Source: Amycolatopsis sp. cg9 | Lineage (GTDB): Bacteria > Actinomycetota > Actinomycetes > Mycobacteriales > Pseudonocardiaceae | NCBI RefSeq assembly: GCF_041346945.1 | Contig: NZ_CP166850.1 | Coordinates: 7,238,501-7,302,500, forward strand | Length of the DNA stretch: 64,000 nucleotides | Reading direction: 5' to 3' | In this document: positions 36,042 through 45,499 of the stretch, in pieces | Layout: each line of letters starts with the position of its first letter | Position numbering within the stretch: the first letter of the stretch is position 1 | Made by a program: the position numbers and the translations under genes | The notes under the pieces: generated by a model | Told to the model about the DNA's origin: nothing | The model's database searches: none | Seen by the model: only the letters and a program-made list of their open reading frames with translations

Positions 36042-37167
36042 GCTCCCGGAAGAACTCGCGGATGTCGCGCACCAGCACGTCCGGTGCCTGCAGCGACGCG
36101 AAGTGCCCGCCGGCGTCGTACTCCGACCACCGCGTCACCGTGTTCGACAGCTCGGCCAGTCCCCGCAACGCGTGGTCGCCGCGGAAGTTCGCCACCGCCG
36201 TCGGGACGCCGGACGGGGGTGGGCGCTCGCCCCAGCCGTCCTGGCCCGTCTCCAGGTAGAGGCGGGCCGCCGAGCCGGCGGTGCCGGTGAGCCAGAAGAT
36301 CGTCACGTCGGTCAGGATCGCGTCCCACGACACTGCCGTCTGCCGCGTCGCCGCGGGATCCCAGTCCACGAACCACTCCAGGTTCCATGCGAGCTGCCCG
36401 GCCGGGGAGTCGTTGAGCGCGTAGGCCAGCGTCTGCGGGCGGGTGGCCATCTGCGTGGCGTAACCCGAGTGGGCGTACCACCACACCTCGTTCTCCCGCG
36501 CCCGCTTCCGGTCCTCTTCGGACAGTCGCTCGAGGTCGCCCGGCGCGGTCGGCACCCCGGCGTTCGCGACGGCGTTGACGTGCACCCCGAGCACCGACGA
36601 CGGCGCGACGCGGCCGAGTTCGGGCGAGACGATGCTGCCGAAGTCGCCGCCCTGGGCGCCGTAGCGCTCGTAACCCAGGCGCCGCATCAGCTCGACCCAC
36701 GCGCGGGCCGTGCGGCGCGTGTTCCAGCCCGGCTCGGCCGTCGGGCCGGAGAACGCGAAGCCGGGGACCGAAGGGGCGACGAGGTGGAACGCGTCGGCCG
36801 GGTCGGCGCCGTGGGCGCGCGGGTCGGTGAGCGGGCCGATGACGTCGAGGAAGTCCGCGACCGTGCTCGGCCAGCCGTGGGTCATGATCAGCGGCTTCGC
36901 GCCGGGTTCGGGGGAGCGGACGTGGAGGAAGTGCACGCGCTGCCCGTCGATCGTGGTGGTGAACTGCGGAAGCGCGTTGAGCCGCGCCTCCTGCGCGCGC
37001 CAGTCGAAGCCGGTGCGCCAGTACTCGGCCAGCTCGCGGAGGTGGGGCTCGCTGACGCCGTACGCCCACCCGGCGCCGGGCAGCTCGCCCGGCCAGCGCG
37101 TGCGGGCGAGCCGGTGGTGCAGTTCGTCGAGGTCGGCCTGCGGGACGTCGATGCGGAAGGGATCCAT
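36037..37167 (-). CDS. epoxide hydrolase, alpha/beta-hydrolase fold
   Basis: About 376 residues from the ATG at 37167, nine bases after GGGAGG. A GTG at 37176 would add MPD. The N-terminal EHN domain ([25 protein letters not shown]) precedes the hydrolase core. The oxyanion-hole motif is HGWPST, the nucleophile Asp lies in AQGGDFGS, and the catalytic His near the C-terminus lies in [13 protein letters not shown]. It would open epoxides to diols. It is divergent from a WYL regulator 62 bp away that may control it. Confidence 0.93.
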   Translation of the reverse strand: MDPFRIDVPQADLDELHHRLARTRWPGELPGAGWAYGVSEPHLRELAEYWRTGFDWRAQEARLNALPQFTTTIDGQRVHFLHVRSPEPGAKPLIMTHGWPSTVADFLDVIGPLTDPRAHGADPADAFHLVAPSVPGFAFSGPTAEPGWNTRRTARAWVELMRRLGYERYGAQGGDFGSIVSPELGRVAPSSVLGVHVNAVANAGVPTAPGDLERLSEEDRKRARENEVWWYAHSGYATQMATRPQTLAYALNDSPAGQLAWNLEWFVDWDPAATRQTAVSWDAILTDVTIFWLTGTAGSAARLYLETGQDGWGERPPPSGVPTAVANFRGDHALRGLAELSNTVTRWSEYDAGGHFASLQAPDVLVRDIREFFREL

Positions 37168-37229
37168 GTCCGGCACCCTCCCGCCCGTGTAGGACAGGAA
37201 CGGTCCTCGATGTCCGGCAGACTCGTCCC

Positions 37230-38171
37230 ATGCGCGAAACCCCCGGCCGGCTGCTCCGGCTGCTGTCGCTGCTCCAGATGCACCGCGACTGGTCCGGCAC
37301 CGAGCTGGCCGGCCGCCTCGGCGTGACGACCCGCACGATCCGCCGCGACGTCGACCGCCTGCGCGAACTGGGCTACCCGGTGCACGCGGCGATGGGCCCG
37401 ATCGGCGGCTACCGCCTCGGCGCCGGCGCGGAACTCCCGCCGTTGCTGCTCGACGACGACGAAGCGGTCGCGGTGGTGGTCGGCCTGCACGCCGGCGGCG
37501 TCTCGGGCTTGGAAGAGGCGTCGCTGCGGGCGCTGACGAAGGTCGAGCAGGTCTTGCCGTCCCGGCTGCGCCACCGCGTGGCGGCGCTGGAGGCGAGCGT
37601 GCTCGCGCTCCCGGCCCGCGGTCCCGTGGTCGCGGCGGCGGTGCTCACGGCGGTGTCGGCGGCGATCCGCGCGGCGGAAACGCTGCGCTTCGACTACGTG
37701 AACCACGACGGCCGCGAGTCCCGCCGCGCGGTCGAGCCGCACCGCCTGGTGACGTGGGGCCGCCGCTGGTACCTGGTCGGCTGGGACACCGGCCGCGCGG
37801 ACTGGCGGACGTTCCGCGCGGACCGCCTGACCCTGCGCACGCCCAACGGCCCCCGCTTCACCCACCGCGAACCCCCGGACGGTGACCTCACGGCATACCT
37901 CACGCGCACGATGGGCCGGGAGATGTGGCCGCTGCGCGCCCGCCTGAAGCTCCACGCACCGGCGTCCGAGCTGGCCGGTCGGGTGGACGGCGAGCTGACC
38001 CCGATCGACGCGGGGACGTGCCGGCTCGAACTGGCTTCGGATTCGTACGACGTCGTGGCGTTCGTGGTGGGGATGCTCGACGTGCCGTTCGAGGTGGAGT
38101 CCCCACCGGAACTGGCCGACCGGATCGCGGTGCTTTCCTCGCGGTACGCGGCGGCGGCCGGCGGCAGCTGA
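37230..38171 (+). CDS. YafY-type HTH/WYL-domain regulator
   Basis: A 313-residue DeoR-like regulator. An N-terminal winged helix ([45 protein letters not shown], residues ~6-50) precedes a WYL domain (about 140-210, [35 protein letters not shown]). A C-terminal WCX-like extension follows. WYL domains sense ligands or nucleic acids. Divergent from the epoxide hydrolase gene, which is its most likely target. Confidence 0.92.
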   Translation: MRETPGRLLRLLSLLQMHRDWSGTELAGRLGVTTRTIRRDVDRLRELGYPVHAAMGPIGGYRLGAGAELPPLLLDDDEAVAVVVGLHAGGVSGLEEASLRALTKVEQVLPSRLRHRVAALEASVLALPARGPVVAAAVLTAVSAAIRAAETLRFDYVNHDGRESRRAVEPHRLVTWGRRWYLVGWDTGRADWRTFRADRLTLRTPNGPRFTHREPPDGDLTAYLTRTMGREMWPLRARLKLHAPASELAGRVDGELTPIDAGTCRLELASDSYDVVAFVVGMLDVPFEVESPPELADRIAVLSSRYAAAAGGS

Positions 38172-38187
38172 GAAGGTTCAGCCCGGC

Positions 38188-38955
38188 CTAGGTGTGCGTG
38201 CCGCCGTCCACGCGGATTTCCGTGCCCGTGATGAACTCGCCGTCGTCCGAGGCCAGCATCGCCACCACTCCCGCGACCGCCTCGGGGCGGGCCACCGGGT
38301 TGCCGACCTCCGTGGCCAGTCCCGTCGGGAGGATCGGCAGCAGGCGCCCGAACAGCGTGAAGTCGACGTCCTGGGGCAGCCAGCTCGCCGCCGAGTCCGT
38401 GATCCCGCTCTTCACGCTGCCCGGTGCGACGCTCACCGCGCGCAGGCCCTGCTTGGCGTACTCCAGCGCCAGCGAGTGCGTGAACGCCTGGATCCCGCCC
38501 TTGCTCGCGCAGTACGCCGCCATGTACGGGTGGGCGAAGGAAGCCGACGTGGAACTGAAGTTCACCACCACGCCCTTCCGCGAAGCCAGCAGCGCCGGCA
38601 GGGCCGCGCGGGTCACCAGGAACGTGCCGGTCAGGTTCACCGCCAGCACCCGGTTCCACAGCTCCAGCGAAGTCTCGTGGGTGTGCGACGCCAGCAGGAT
38701 GCCGGCCGCGTTCACCAGCACGTCGAGGCCGCCCAACGTCGCCAGCGCGGAAGCCACCCCGGCGGCCACCGCGGCCTCGTCCGCGACGTCCATCGCCAGC
38801 GTCTCGAGCGCGGCCGAGGCGGGCAGGTCGTCGAGGCCCTTGACGTCGGTGGCGACGACCCGCGCCCCCTCGTCGAGCAGGCGGAGCGTGGTGGCCCGGC
38901 CGATGCCGGAACCGGCGCCGGTGACCAGGACCCGGCGATCGCGCAGGCGTTCCAT
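38188..38955 (-). CDS. short-chain dehydrogenase/reductase
   Basis: A 255-residue classical SDR. The nucleotide-binding motif is TGAGSGIG (residues ~11-18), NAAGI is present, and the catalytic residues are in FSSTSASFAHPYMAAYCASKGG (Ser, Tyr, Lys with YxxxK). The acidic residue in VVATDVKGL suggests preference for NAD. ATG at 38955. It is the last gene of a probable marR-gst-sdr minus-strand unit. Substrate unknown. Confidence 0.9.
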   Translation of the reverse strand: MERLRDRRVLVTGAGSGIGRATTLRLLDEGARVVATDVKGLDDLPASAALETLAMDVADEAAVAAGVASALATLGGLDVLVNAAGILLASHTHETSLELWNRVLAVNLTGTFLVTRAALPALLASRKGVVVNFSSTSASFAHPYMAAYCASKGGIQAFTHSLALEYAKQGLRAVSVAPGSVKSGITDSAASWLPQDVDFTLFGRLLPILPTGLATEVGNPVARPEAVAGVVAMLASDDGEFITGTEIRVDGGTHT

Positions 38956-38977
38956 GGCGATCACCGTAGCCGCAGAA

Positions 38978-39961
38978 CTACAGCTCGGGCACCCTTTCGG
39001 CCACCGGTGGCGGGCCCGGCGGGGTGCCGTCACCGAACGGGCGGCCGCCGAGCTGTTCGCGGTCGTGCGGGGTGAGCCAGCCCGAGACGTCCGGGCCGAG
39101 CGGGACGATCCCGGTCGGGTTCACGTTCTTGTGCACCACGTAGTAGTGCTCCTTGATCTGCGGGAAGTCGATCGTGTCGCCGAACCCGGGCGTCTGGAAG
39201 AGGTCGCGCGTGTAGGCCCACAGCACCGGCAGCTCGGTGAGCTTCTGCCGGTTGCACTTGAAGTGGCCGTGGTAGACCGCGTCGAAGCGGACGAGTGTGG
39301 TGAACAGCCGGACGTCGGCTTCGGTGATCGTGTCGCCGACGAGGTAGCGCCGGTCGGCGAGGCGCTCCGACAGCCAGTCCAGCCGGGCGAACAGCTTGCG
39401 GTAGGAGTGCTCGTACGCCTCCTGGGACCGGGCGAAGCCGCACTGGTAGACCGCGTTGTTGACGTCGGTGAACACCTTCTGCGCGACGTCGTCGATCTCG
39501 TCGCGCAGCTTCTCCGGGTACAGCTCGGGCGCGCCGTCGCGGTGGTACGCCGTCCACTCGGTCGACATGTCGAGGGTCATCTGCGCGAAGTCGTTGGTGA
39601 CGACCTGGCCGGTCGGCACGTCGACGAACGCGGGCACGGTGATGCCGCGCGGGTAGTCCGGGTCGCGCTTGAAGAACGCCTCCTGCAGCCGCTCGATGCC
39701 GAGCACCGGGTCGCGGCCACCGGGATCGAGGTCGAAGCTCCAGCTGCGCTCGTCGTGCACCGGCCCGGCGATGCCCATGGACAGCACGGGTTCCAGGCCC
39801 AGCAGCCGCCGGACGATCACCGCTCGGTTGGCCCACGGGCAGGCGCGGGCGACGATCAGCCGGTACCGGTCCGGCTCGACCGGCCAGCCGTCGCGGCCAT
39901 CGGCGGTGATGCGGTCCGGGAGGTAGTTCAGGTCCCGCTGGTACTCGCCCTTGTCGCTCAT
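38978..39961 (-). CDS. glutathione S-transferase-like protein (YqjG/ECM4 type)
   Basis: A 327-residue omega/xi-class GST-like protein. The catalytic cysteine lies in ARACPWANR (residues ~38-46), the CPWA motif of glutathionyl-hydroquinone reductases. The C-terminal all-helical domain includes YLVGDTITEADVRLFTTLVRFDAVY and FKCNRQKLTELPVLWAYTRDLFQ. Actinomycetes generally use mycothiol instead of glutathione, so the thiol partner may differ. It lies 7 nt after the MarR gene on the same strand. Confidence 0.92.
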   Translation of the reverse strand: MSDKGEYQRDLNYLPDRITADGRDGWPVEPDRYRLIVARACPWANRAVIVRRLLGLEPVLSMGIAGPVHDERSWSFDLDPGGRDPVLGIERLQEAFFKRDPDYPRGITVPAFVDVPTGQVVTNDFAQMTLDMSTEWTAYHRDGAPELYPEKLRDEIDDVAQKVFTDVNNAVYQCGFARSQEAYEHSYRKLFARLDWLSERLADRRYLVGDTITEADVRLFTTLVRFDAVYHGHFKCNRQKLTELPVLWAYTRDLFQTPGFGDTIDFPQIKEHYYVVHKNVNPTGIVPLGPDVSGWLTPHDREQLGGRPFGDGTPPGPPPVAERVPEL

Positions 39962-39968
39962 CGCGTCC

Positions 39969-40445
39969 TCAGCACTCGTCGGTCGGGGGAGCGGCGTCGA
40001 GCGCCGCGGCCAGCCGGGCCAGCACCGGCCCGGCGGTCCGGATGTCTTCGGCGCTCAGGTGGTCGAACACCGAAGCCCGGACGCGGGCCAGGTGGCTCGG
40101 GTAGGCCGCCTCCAGTCTGGCCAATCCGGCGTCGGTCAGCACGGCGTTGGACGCGCGCCCGTCTTCCTCGCAGCGCCGCTTCTCGACCAGCCCGCGGCGG
40201 GTCAGGTCGTCGACCACCCGGCTGATCCGGCTGAGCGACAACGCCGTCGCCGCCGCCAGCGCGGAGATGCGGAGCAGGCGATCCGGTGCTTCGGACAGCG
40301 CGACGAGCACGCCGTAGTCGCTGATCGTGAGGCCGGTCTCCGGCAGGAACTGGTCTTCCAATGCGCGCGGCAGCACGGTCGTGACGCGGATCAGCGACCG
40401 CCAGAACGCGGCTTCCCCGGTGTCGAGCGCGGACAGATCACCCAT
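39969..40445 (-). CDS. MarR-family regulator
   Basis: A 158-residue MarR protein from ATG 40445. The winged helix spans about residues 40-105 (LTISDYGVLVALSEAPDRLLRISALAAATALSLSRISRVVDDLTRRGLVEKRRCEEDGRASNAVLTDAG). One cysteine in the wing (RRCEEDGR) could act as a redox switch, in keeping with the downstream GST-like gene. Divergent from yceI with a 108-bp gap. Confidence 0.9.
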   Translation of the reverse strand: MGDLSALDTGEAAFWRSLIRVTTVLPRALEDQFLPETGLTISDYGVLVALSEAPDRLLRISALAAATALSLSRISRVVDDLTRRGLVEKRRCEEDGRASNAVLTDAGLARLEAAYPSHLARVRASVFDHLSAEDIRTAGPVLARLAAALDAAPPTDEC

Positions 40446-40462
40446 ACCGGCGACTCTACCGA

Positions 40463-40500
40463 AAGCTTGCTTGCGCAACCAGTAAAAGTGAGTACAGTGT
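40463..40500. promoter_or_regulatory. marR/yceI divergent control region
   Basis: The gap holds an 8-bp palindrome TTGCGCAA (40471-40478) flanked by an upstream TTGC repeat and, for the plus strand, a possible -10 TACAGT at 40493-40498. These are the only symmetric elements between the divergent starts. Assignment as a MarR site is by position only. Confidence 0.35.
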
Positions 40501-40553
40501 CGTTGAACCCTCAATCACCCGGGGGACGCCACCACGAGGAGAGAAGACCAGCG

Positions 40554-41111
40554 ATGACCAGCGCGACCACCTACCCCCAGCTGACCGGCGAATACACCCT
40601 CGACGCCGCCCACTCGCGGATCGGGTTCGTCGCCCGCCACGCGATGGTGACCAAGGTGCGCGGCAGCTTCAACGAGTTCACGGGTGCCGCGACGATCGAC
40701 GGCGACGCGCCGGAGAAGTCGAGCGTCCAGGTGACCATCCAGGCCCACAGCATCGACACCCGCAACGCGGACCGCGACGGGCACCTGAAGAGCAACGACT
40801 TCCTGTCGATGGACGAGTACCCGCAGATCACCTTCACCTCGACCGAGATCAAGCAGACCGGCGAGACCTCCTTCGACGTCACCGGTGACCTGACCATCAA
40901 GGACGTCACCCGCTCGGTGACCGTCCCGTTCGAGTTCGAGGGCTCCGCGAAGGACCCGTTCGGCAACGACCGCATCGGCTTCGAAGGCTCCACCACGATC
41001 AGCCGCAAGGACTACGGCATCACCTGGAACGCCGCCCTCGAGACCGGTGGCGTGCTGGTGAGCGACAAGGTCACCCTCGAGTTCGAGATCTCCGCGATCA
41101 AGAACGCCTGA
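40554..41111 (+). CDS. YceI-family lipocalin-like protein
   Basis: A 185-residue YceI protein without a signal peptide, therefore cytoplasmic. Family features are GEYTLDAAHSRIGFVARHAMVTKVRGSFNEFTG, SIDTRNADRDGHLKSNDFLSMDEYPQITF and DLTIKDVTRSVTVPFEFEG. The fold binds long isoprenoid or fatty chains, and members are often induced by stress or quinones. An AGGAGAGAAG site precedes ATG 40554. Divergent from MarR, which probably controls it. Confidence 0.95.
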   Translation: MTSATTYPQLTGEYTLDAAHSRIGFVARHAMVTKVRGSFNEFTGAATIDGDAPEKSSVQVTIQAHSIDTRNADRDGHLKSNDFLSMDEYPQITFTSTEIKQTGETSFDVTGDLTIKDVTRSVTVPFEFEGSAKDPFGNDRIGFEGSTTISRKDYGITWNAALETGGVLVSDKVTLEFEISAIKNA

Positions 41112-41117
41112 CTTCGG

Positions 41118-41147
41118 GAGCGGGAACCGGGCTCACCGGTTCCCGCT
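41118..41147. terminator. bidirectional hairpin terminator
   Basis: A 13-bp perfect stem (GAGCGGGAACCGG and its complement) with a 5-nt loop lies between the convergent yceI and TetR genes. The TetR stop codon (41133-41135) is in the loop, so the terminator overlaps the end of the TetR coding sequence. Confidence 0.8.
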
Positions 41148-41744
41148 CGCCCGCAGGTTCTCGATCCCGACGTCGAGCGCCGCTTCGAGGTGATCGATGC
41201 GGCCGGTCGAGAGCATCACCACCACGCCGCCCTGGATCCCGGCCAGCAGAGCGGCCGCGGTGCGTTCGGCGTCGGTGTCCGCGGCGACCTCGCCGGCGGC
41301 CTGCAGGTGGCGGATGCCGGCCGCGATCTCCCGCCGCCACTGCTCCAGCATCTCGCCGACGACCTTCTGCGCGCCGGGGGTCGCGCGGCCCAGCTGTGAG
41401 ATGAGCACGTTGAGCGGGCAGTGCTGGCCGCGTTCGGTGTAGTGCGAGACGACCGTGTCGCGCCAGCGCCGCCACGCCGCCCACGACGTCAGCCCGCCGA
41501 GCTGGGGCTGCTGGGCCGCGATGACCTGATCCGCTTCGTACCGGGCCACCTCCAGCAGCAGGTCTTCCTTGCCGCCGGGGAAGTAGTGGAAGAGCTGGCT
41601 CTTGCTCGTGCCGGTCCGCGCCCGGATGTCGTCCAGCGTCGTGACGGCGACACCGCGCTCCCGGATCTCCTGCGCCGCGCCTTCGACGATGCGCTGCCGC
41701 GTCGCGGCGCCCTTGGCGGTCAGCTGCTTGTTGACTGGACTCAC
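41133..41744 (-). CDS. TetR-family regulator
   Basis: A 203-residue TetR protein, GTG start. The HTH is KGAATRQRIVEGAAQEIRERGVAVTTLDDIRARTGTSKSQLFHYFPGGKEDLL (residues ~11-62). The C-terminal domain contains QHCPLNVLISQLGRATPG and GIQGGVVVMLSTGRI, common in TetR/AcrR proteins near oxidoreductase genes. No adjacent divergent target other than the anti-sigma-like gene is evident. Confidence 0.9.
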   Translation of the reverse strand: MSPVNKQLTAKGAATRQRIVEGAAQEIRERGVAVTTLDDIRARTGTSKSQLFHYFPGGKEDLLLEVARYEADQVIAAQQPQLGGLTSWAAWRRWRDTVVSHYTERGQHCPLNVLISQLGRATPGAQKVVGEMLEQWRREIAAGIRHLQAAGEVAADTDAERTAAALLAGIQGGVVVMLSTGRIDHLEAALDVGIENLRASGNR

Positions 41745-41837
41745 GGGTCCAATCTAGTCCGTTCGGGCGATTTCGGCCCGGCGAGGTGTCGGCGGCCCCG
41801 GGAACGGGGAATCGTTTTCCCGGCCGGGGAGGGAATC

Positions 41838-42221
41838 ATGCTGCTGGACAAGTTCGTCTTCGACGGGGAGCCCGCGCAGGTCCGCCGGGTCCGCGCCTGG
41901 GTGCGCGAGCGCTTGGCCGCGGCCGAAGAGGTCCCGGACGAGGTCGCGGCGGACGTCGTGCTGATCGCGGGGGAGCTGGCCGCGAACGCCGTCCGCCACG
42001 CGAGGGGACCGGTGCGCGCGCTGCTGACGTGCGCGGACTCCGCGGTGTGGATCGGCGTCGAGGACGCGGGCGGAGCGGCGTGGTTCGACCCGGCGGCCCC
42101 CGACGTGGCCCCGGTCGGCACCGGACTGGCGCTCGTCGCCGCGTGCAGCCGACGGCGGGGCCACTTCCACCGCGCGGACGGCGGCAAGACGGTCTGGGCG
42201 GAGATCCCGATCGGCACCTGA
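41838..42221 (+). CDS. anti-sigma-factor-like ATPase (HATPase_c, RsbW type)
   Basis: A 127-residue GHKL-fold ATP-binding protein. The N box is ELAANAVRHA (residues ~48-57). The G1-type box is VEDAGG and the G2-type loop is GTGLALVAACSRRRG, followed by KTVWAEIP. Such stand-alone proteins bind and inhibit sigma factors or phosphorylate anti-anti-sigma partners. The ATG has a GGGGAGGGA site. No partner gene is adjacent. Confidence 0.88.
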   Translation: MLLDKFVFDGEPAQVRRVRAWVRERLAAAEEVPDEVAADVVLIAGELAANAVRHARGPVRALLTCADSAVWIGVEDAGGAAWFDPAAPDVAPVGTGLALVAACSRRRGHFHRADGGKTVWAEIPIGT

Positions 42222-42279
42222 GCACGGCCCGGCAAAGTCAAGACGGCGCTCCTGGCCCGGTGACAACAGCTCCACCAAG

Positions 42280-42332
42280 GTCGCGAATGACTCATTGGGG
42301 ACCTCCGAGGTCCCCAATGAGTCATTCGCGAC
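42280..42332. repeat. 53-nt paired-palindrome repeat, copy 2
   Basis: A perfect inverted repeat with 26-nt arms and a one-base centre at 42306, containing AATGACTCATT and AATGAGTCATT 30 bp apart. Same design as 2108-2160 and 53464-53516. It follows the anti-sigma-like gene. Confidence 0.9.
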
Positions 42333-42386
42333 ACCACAGCAGCAGCCGGAACCACCCGACTTCCCCGGGAACACCAGCCTCACAGA

Positions 42387-42521
42387 GTCGTGAACGACCC
42401 TTTCACCTCACCCGACGTCATGAACGACCCGTTCACCACATCTCGGCGACGTCAGCAGGCCCCGGGGGGGCACGACATTGCCGGGACCCTGTCGTCGGGC
42501 GCGGTGAACGACCCTTTCATG
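42387..42521. repeat. TGAACGACCCKTTCA repeats
   Basis: Three copies of TGAACGACCC(T/G)TTCA start at 42391, 42421 and 42505. The first two are 30 bp apart. The middle copy forms a 6-bp inverted repeat (TGAACG-ACC-CGTTCA). Together with the 53-nt repeat they fill the 320-bp gap between the anti-sigma-like gene and the LAL regulator. No gene was seen in this gap. Confidence 0.75.
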
Positions 42522-42541
42522 ACACCCGGAGCCGGGCGCGG

Positions 42542-45430
42542 TCAGTGCGGGGTGTTGCGGGCGTACTCGGTCAACGCGCTCCGGTTCTGCAGGTTCGACT
42601 TCGCCATCAGGCTGGCCACGTGCTTCTCCACCGTCCGCGGCGAAATGTGCAGCCGGCGGGCGATGTCCTTGTTGCCCATGTTGTCCGCCAGCAGCTGCAG
42701 CACCTCGTACTCGCGGACCGTCACCCCCGCCGAGCGCAGGCCCGCCGGGAGGCGATCCGAACCCGTGCGGCGCTGGCCGACCGCGACGCCGGTCTTGCGC
42801 AGCAGCCCGCGGCACGCGCTCGCCACCGCCGTCACGTCCGCCTGGTGGAAGTACTCCTCCGCCTCCTTGAGCCACGTCACCGGGTCGCCCCAGCCGTCGG
42901 CCGCGGCGGACTCCGCCACCATGCGCAGGCCCAGGTGCCTGCTCATCGGGAACGGGGTGGCCGCTTCGATCGCCGCCGCCACCGCTTCGTCCGCGCGGTC
43001 CGGTTCGCCGGCGCGGCCGTGGTGGACGGCGTCGCCCAGCAGGACGAACTGGCGGTTCCAGCGCATGCCGCTCACCGCCGCCGGGGGCCGGGCCGGGGGC
43101 GCGGTGCCGTCGAGCGCTTCGAACAGCAGCCGCAGGCCGTGCTGGCCCGCCAGGTGGAAGCGGCTCGGCTGGCGTTCCTCCAGCGCCAGCACCTGCGCGA
43201 GCTCGCGGCGGGCGCGCTCGGCGTCCTCCTCCAGCAGTGAGCAGAACACCTGCGCCAGCCCGACGCTCAGCACCAGCTCCTGCGCGCTGGTGCCGCCCTC
43301 GGCGCGGAAGTCGTCGAGGGCGGCTTCCATCCGGGGCCGGTCCGCCTGGTGGGCGGCCACCATCGCGCGCGTCATGTGCGTGTATTGCAGCAGCGCCACC
43401 AGCCGGAGCCGGCCGAGGACGGCGAGGTTCTCGTCGAGGATCCGCTCGGCTTGCGCGAACTCGCCGCGCATCACCGCGTGCACCGCGCGGCTGGCGTCGA
43501 CCGCGCAGGTGAGCGTGATCGCGCCGGTGCGCTGGGCTTCGGCGCGAGCCAGGTCGAACGTGCGGACGTCGCCCTCGGCGAGCATCCGGTGCCCGCCGAG
43601 GCGGACCAGCACCTGGGTGCGCAGGTGCGTCAGCTGGTGGCGTTCGGCCAGCCGCCGCGCCAGCTGCAGGTAGCGCTCGGCTTCCGCCAGGTCGGTCTCC
43701 AGCGCCACCATGCCGAGCACCTGCAACGCCTGGCACGACACGAACGGCACGCCGGCCCGCTCGGCCACCTGCCACGCCTGTTCGGCGAGCTTGCGGGCGC
43801 GTTCGGTGTGCGCCGGGCCCGGGATGTCCAGCCACAGCGTCGCTTCGACGGCGTCGAGGCCCGCCTTCTGCTCCTCGGTCATCTCGCCGCCGAGCGGGGC
43901 GCGGGCCTGCTCGATCTGGTTGAGGCACTCGTCGTGCCGCCCGCCGATGTAGGCCGCCCACGCCAGCTGGATGTGCAGGTCGACCGCGCGCTCCAGCCGG
44001 CCGATCTCCGCGAAGCGAGCGGAGAACTCGACTGCCCGGTCGAACTGCCCGGTCTGCCCGAGCGCGTGCAGCAGGGACTCCAGGGCGTCGGCGCGGTCGT
44101 CCGGGTTCGCCGTGGCCATCAGGTCGACGGCGCGGGTCAGCATGGTCACCGCGGAGTCGGCGGCGCCGCCGTCGAGGGCGCGGCGGCCGGCTTCGGCGAA
44201 CAGCCGGCCGGCACCCGGGTGGTCCAGCGCCGTCAGCCGCAGCGCCGCGGCCAGCGCGCACAGCTCGCCGGGCAGGCCCGGGTGCAGCTGCTCGACGGCG
44301 TCCGCGGCCCGCCGCGCCAGGTTCGCCTTCGTCGACGGCACGAGCCGGGCCAGCAGGGCTTCCGCGGTGAGCGGGTGGCGGAAGGCGTACCAGCCGGGCG
44401 TCGTCTCGTCGGTGGTGACCAGGTGCGCGGCGACGCTCGCGCTGATGTGGTTGTGCAGCATGCGGTCGTCCATGTCGGTGACCGCCTGCACGACCGACAG
44501 CGGGAACCGCCGGCCCAGCACGGCGGCCACCGACAGCAGCGTCTCGCCGTCCGCGCCGAGTGCGTCGACGCGCGCGGCGATGCTGCTGATCAGCGCCTCC
44601 GGGACGCGGGCCTGCAGTTCGCCGACGACCTGCCAGCCGCCCGGGCCGCCGACGAGCAGGCCGTCGGTGACCATGCCGTGCAGCAGTTCTTCGACGACGA
44701 ACGGCACGCCCTCGCTGTTCTGCCACAACAGGTTCGCGACGGCGGCCGGCACCGCCGACGGCTCGGTTTCCAGGCAGGCGGCGGCGAACTCGCGGGTACT
44801 CGCGGCGTCGAGCCGGGTCAGTTCGAAGGTGCGGCTGGCCGAACGCTGCGCCGCCGCGGTCGCCAGCCGGAGCGCCTCGCCCGGTTCGTTGCGCAGGGTG
44901 CCGATCAGCATCACGCGGCTCGACGCGAGGTTGTCGACGAGGTACTCGACGATGAACAGGGTCTCGGCGTCCGCGTTGTGCAGGTCTTCCAGGACGATCA
45001 GGCAGCCGGTTTCCCGCCCCGCCACCGACAGCAGCCGGAACACGGCCTCGGCGAGCACGAGGAGGTTGCCGTTGTCGTGGGGGCGGTCGCCGCGGTACCA
45101 GTCGGGCACGAGCCGGGCGAGCACCGGCACGAGCGGGTCGAGTTCGGGCGCCGCCGGCGGGTGGCCGCCCCGGAAGTGCGAAAGCAGGGCCTCGGCCAGC
45201 GGCCGGAACGGGACCATCGGCCCGATCGAGCTGGCTCGTCCGCGCAGCACCGGGAGCCCGGTCGCCAGTGCCCGCGCGGCGACGTCGGCGGCGAGCCGGG
45301 ACTTCCCGATCCCGCCCTCGCCGACAAGGAAGAAGGCCCCACCGTGGTCGGTGCGGGCCTTCTCCAGGGCCTGGGACAGTGCGCCGAGCTCCCTGTCGCG
45401 CCCGATCAGGCGCGTCGATCGGATGCCCAT
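42542..45430 (-). CDS. LAL-type LuxR regulator with AAA ATPase domain
   Basis: A ~962-residue large ATP-binding LuxR regulator. The N-terminal ATPase has Walker A VGEGGIGKS (residues ~36-44) and Walker B region CLIVLEDLHNADAET (about 153-167). A long helical repeat (TPR-like) middle follows. The C-terminal LuxR HTH reads LRSAGVTVREYEVLQLLADNMGNKDIARRLHISPRTVEKHVASLMAKS. LAL proteins are often pathway-specific activators in actinomycete clusters, and this one directly precedes the lanthipeptide genes on the same strand side. ATG 45430 chosen, with GTG 45439 as alternative. Neither has a strong ribosome site. Confidence 0.9.
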   Translation of the reverse strand: MGIRSTRLIGRDRELGALSQALEKARTDHGGAFFLVGEGGIGKSRLAADVAARALATGLPVLRGRASSIGPMVPFRPLAEALLSHFRGGHPPAAPELDPLVPVLARLVPDWYRGDRPHDNGNLLVLAEAVFRLLSVAGRETGCLIVLEDLHNADAETLFIVEYLVDNLASSRVMLIGTLRNEPGEALRLATAAAQRSASRTFELTRLDAASTREFAAACLETEPSAVPAAVANLLWQNSEGVPFVVEELLHGMVTDGLLVGGPGGWQVVGELQARVPEALISSIAARVDALGADGETLLSVAAVLGRRFPLSVVQAVTDMDDRMLHNHISASVAAHLVTTDETTPGWYAFRHPLTAEALLARLVPSTKANLARRAADAVEQLHPGLPGELCALAAALRLTALDHPGAGRLFAEAGRRALDGGAADSAVTMLTRAVDLMATANPDDRADALESLLHALGQTGQFDRAVEFSARFAEIGRLERAVDLHIQLAWAAYIGGRHDECLNQIEQARAPLGGEMTEEQKAGLDAVEATLWLDIPGPAHTERARKLAEQAWQVAERAGVPFVSCQALQVLGMVALETDLAEAERYLQLARRLAERHQLTHLRTQVLVRLGGHRMLAEGDVRTFDLARAEAQRTGAITLTCAVDASRAVHAVMRGEFAQAERILDENLAVLGRLRLVALLQYTHMTRAMVAAHQADRPRMEAALDDFRAEGGTSAQELVLSVGLAQVFCSLLEEDAERARRELAQVLALEERQPSRFHLAGQHGLRLLFEALDGTAPPARPPAAVSGMRWNRQFVLLGDAVHHGRAGEPDRADEAVAAAIEAATPFPMSRHLGLRMVAESAAADGWGDPVTWLKEAEEYFHQADVTAVASACRGLLRKTGVAVGQRRTGSDRLPAGLRSAGVTVREYEVLQLLADNMGNKDIARRLHISPRTVEKHVASLMAKSNLQNRSALTEYARNTPH

Positions 45431-45499
45431 CGCGGTCACTATAACCGGACGGACCCCCTCCGGGCGTAGGCCGAAATGCCGACGCCCGGGTCCGTCTCA

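Noticed and set aside
42387..42521. CRISPR array
   Set aside because: Only three short repeats with unequal spacing and no cas genes. They resemble dispersed palindromic repeats.
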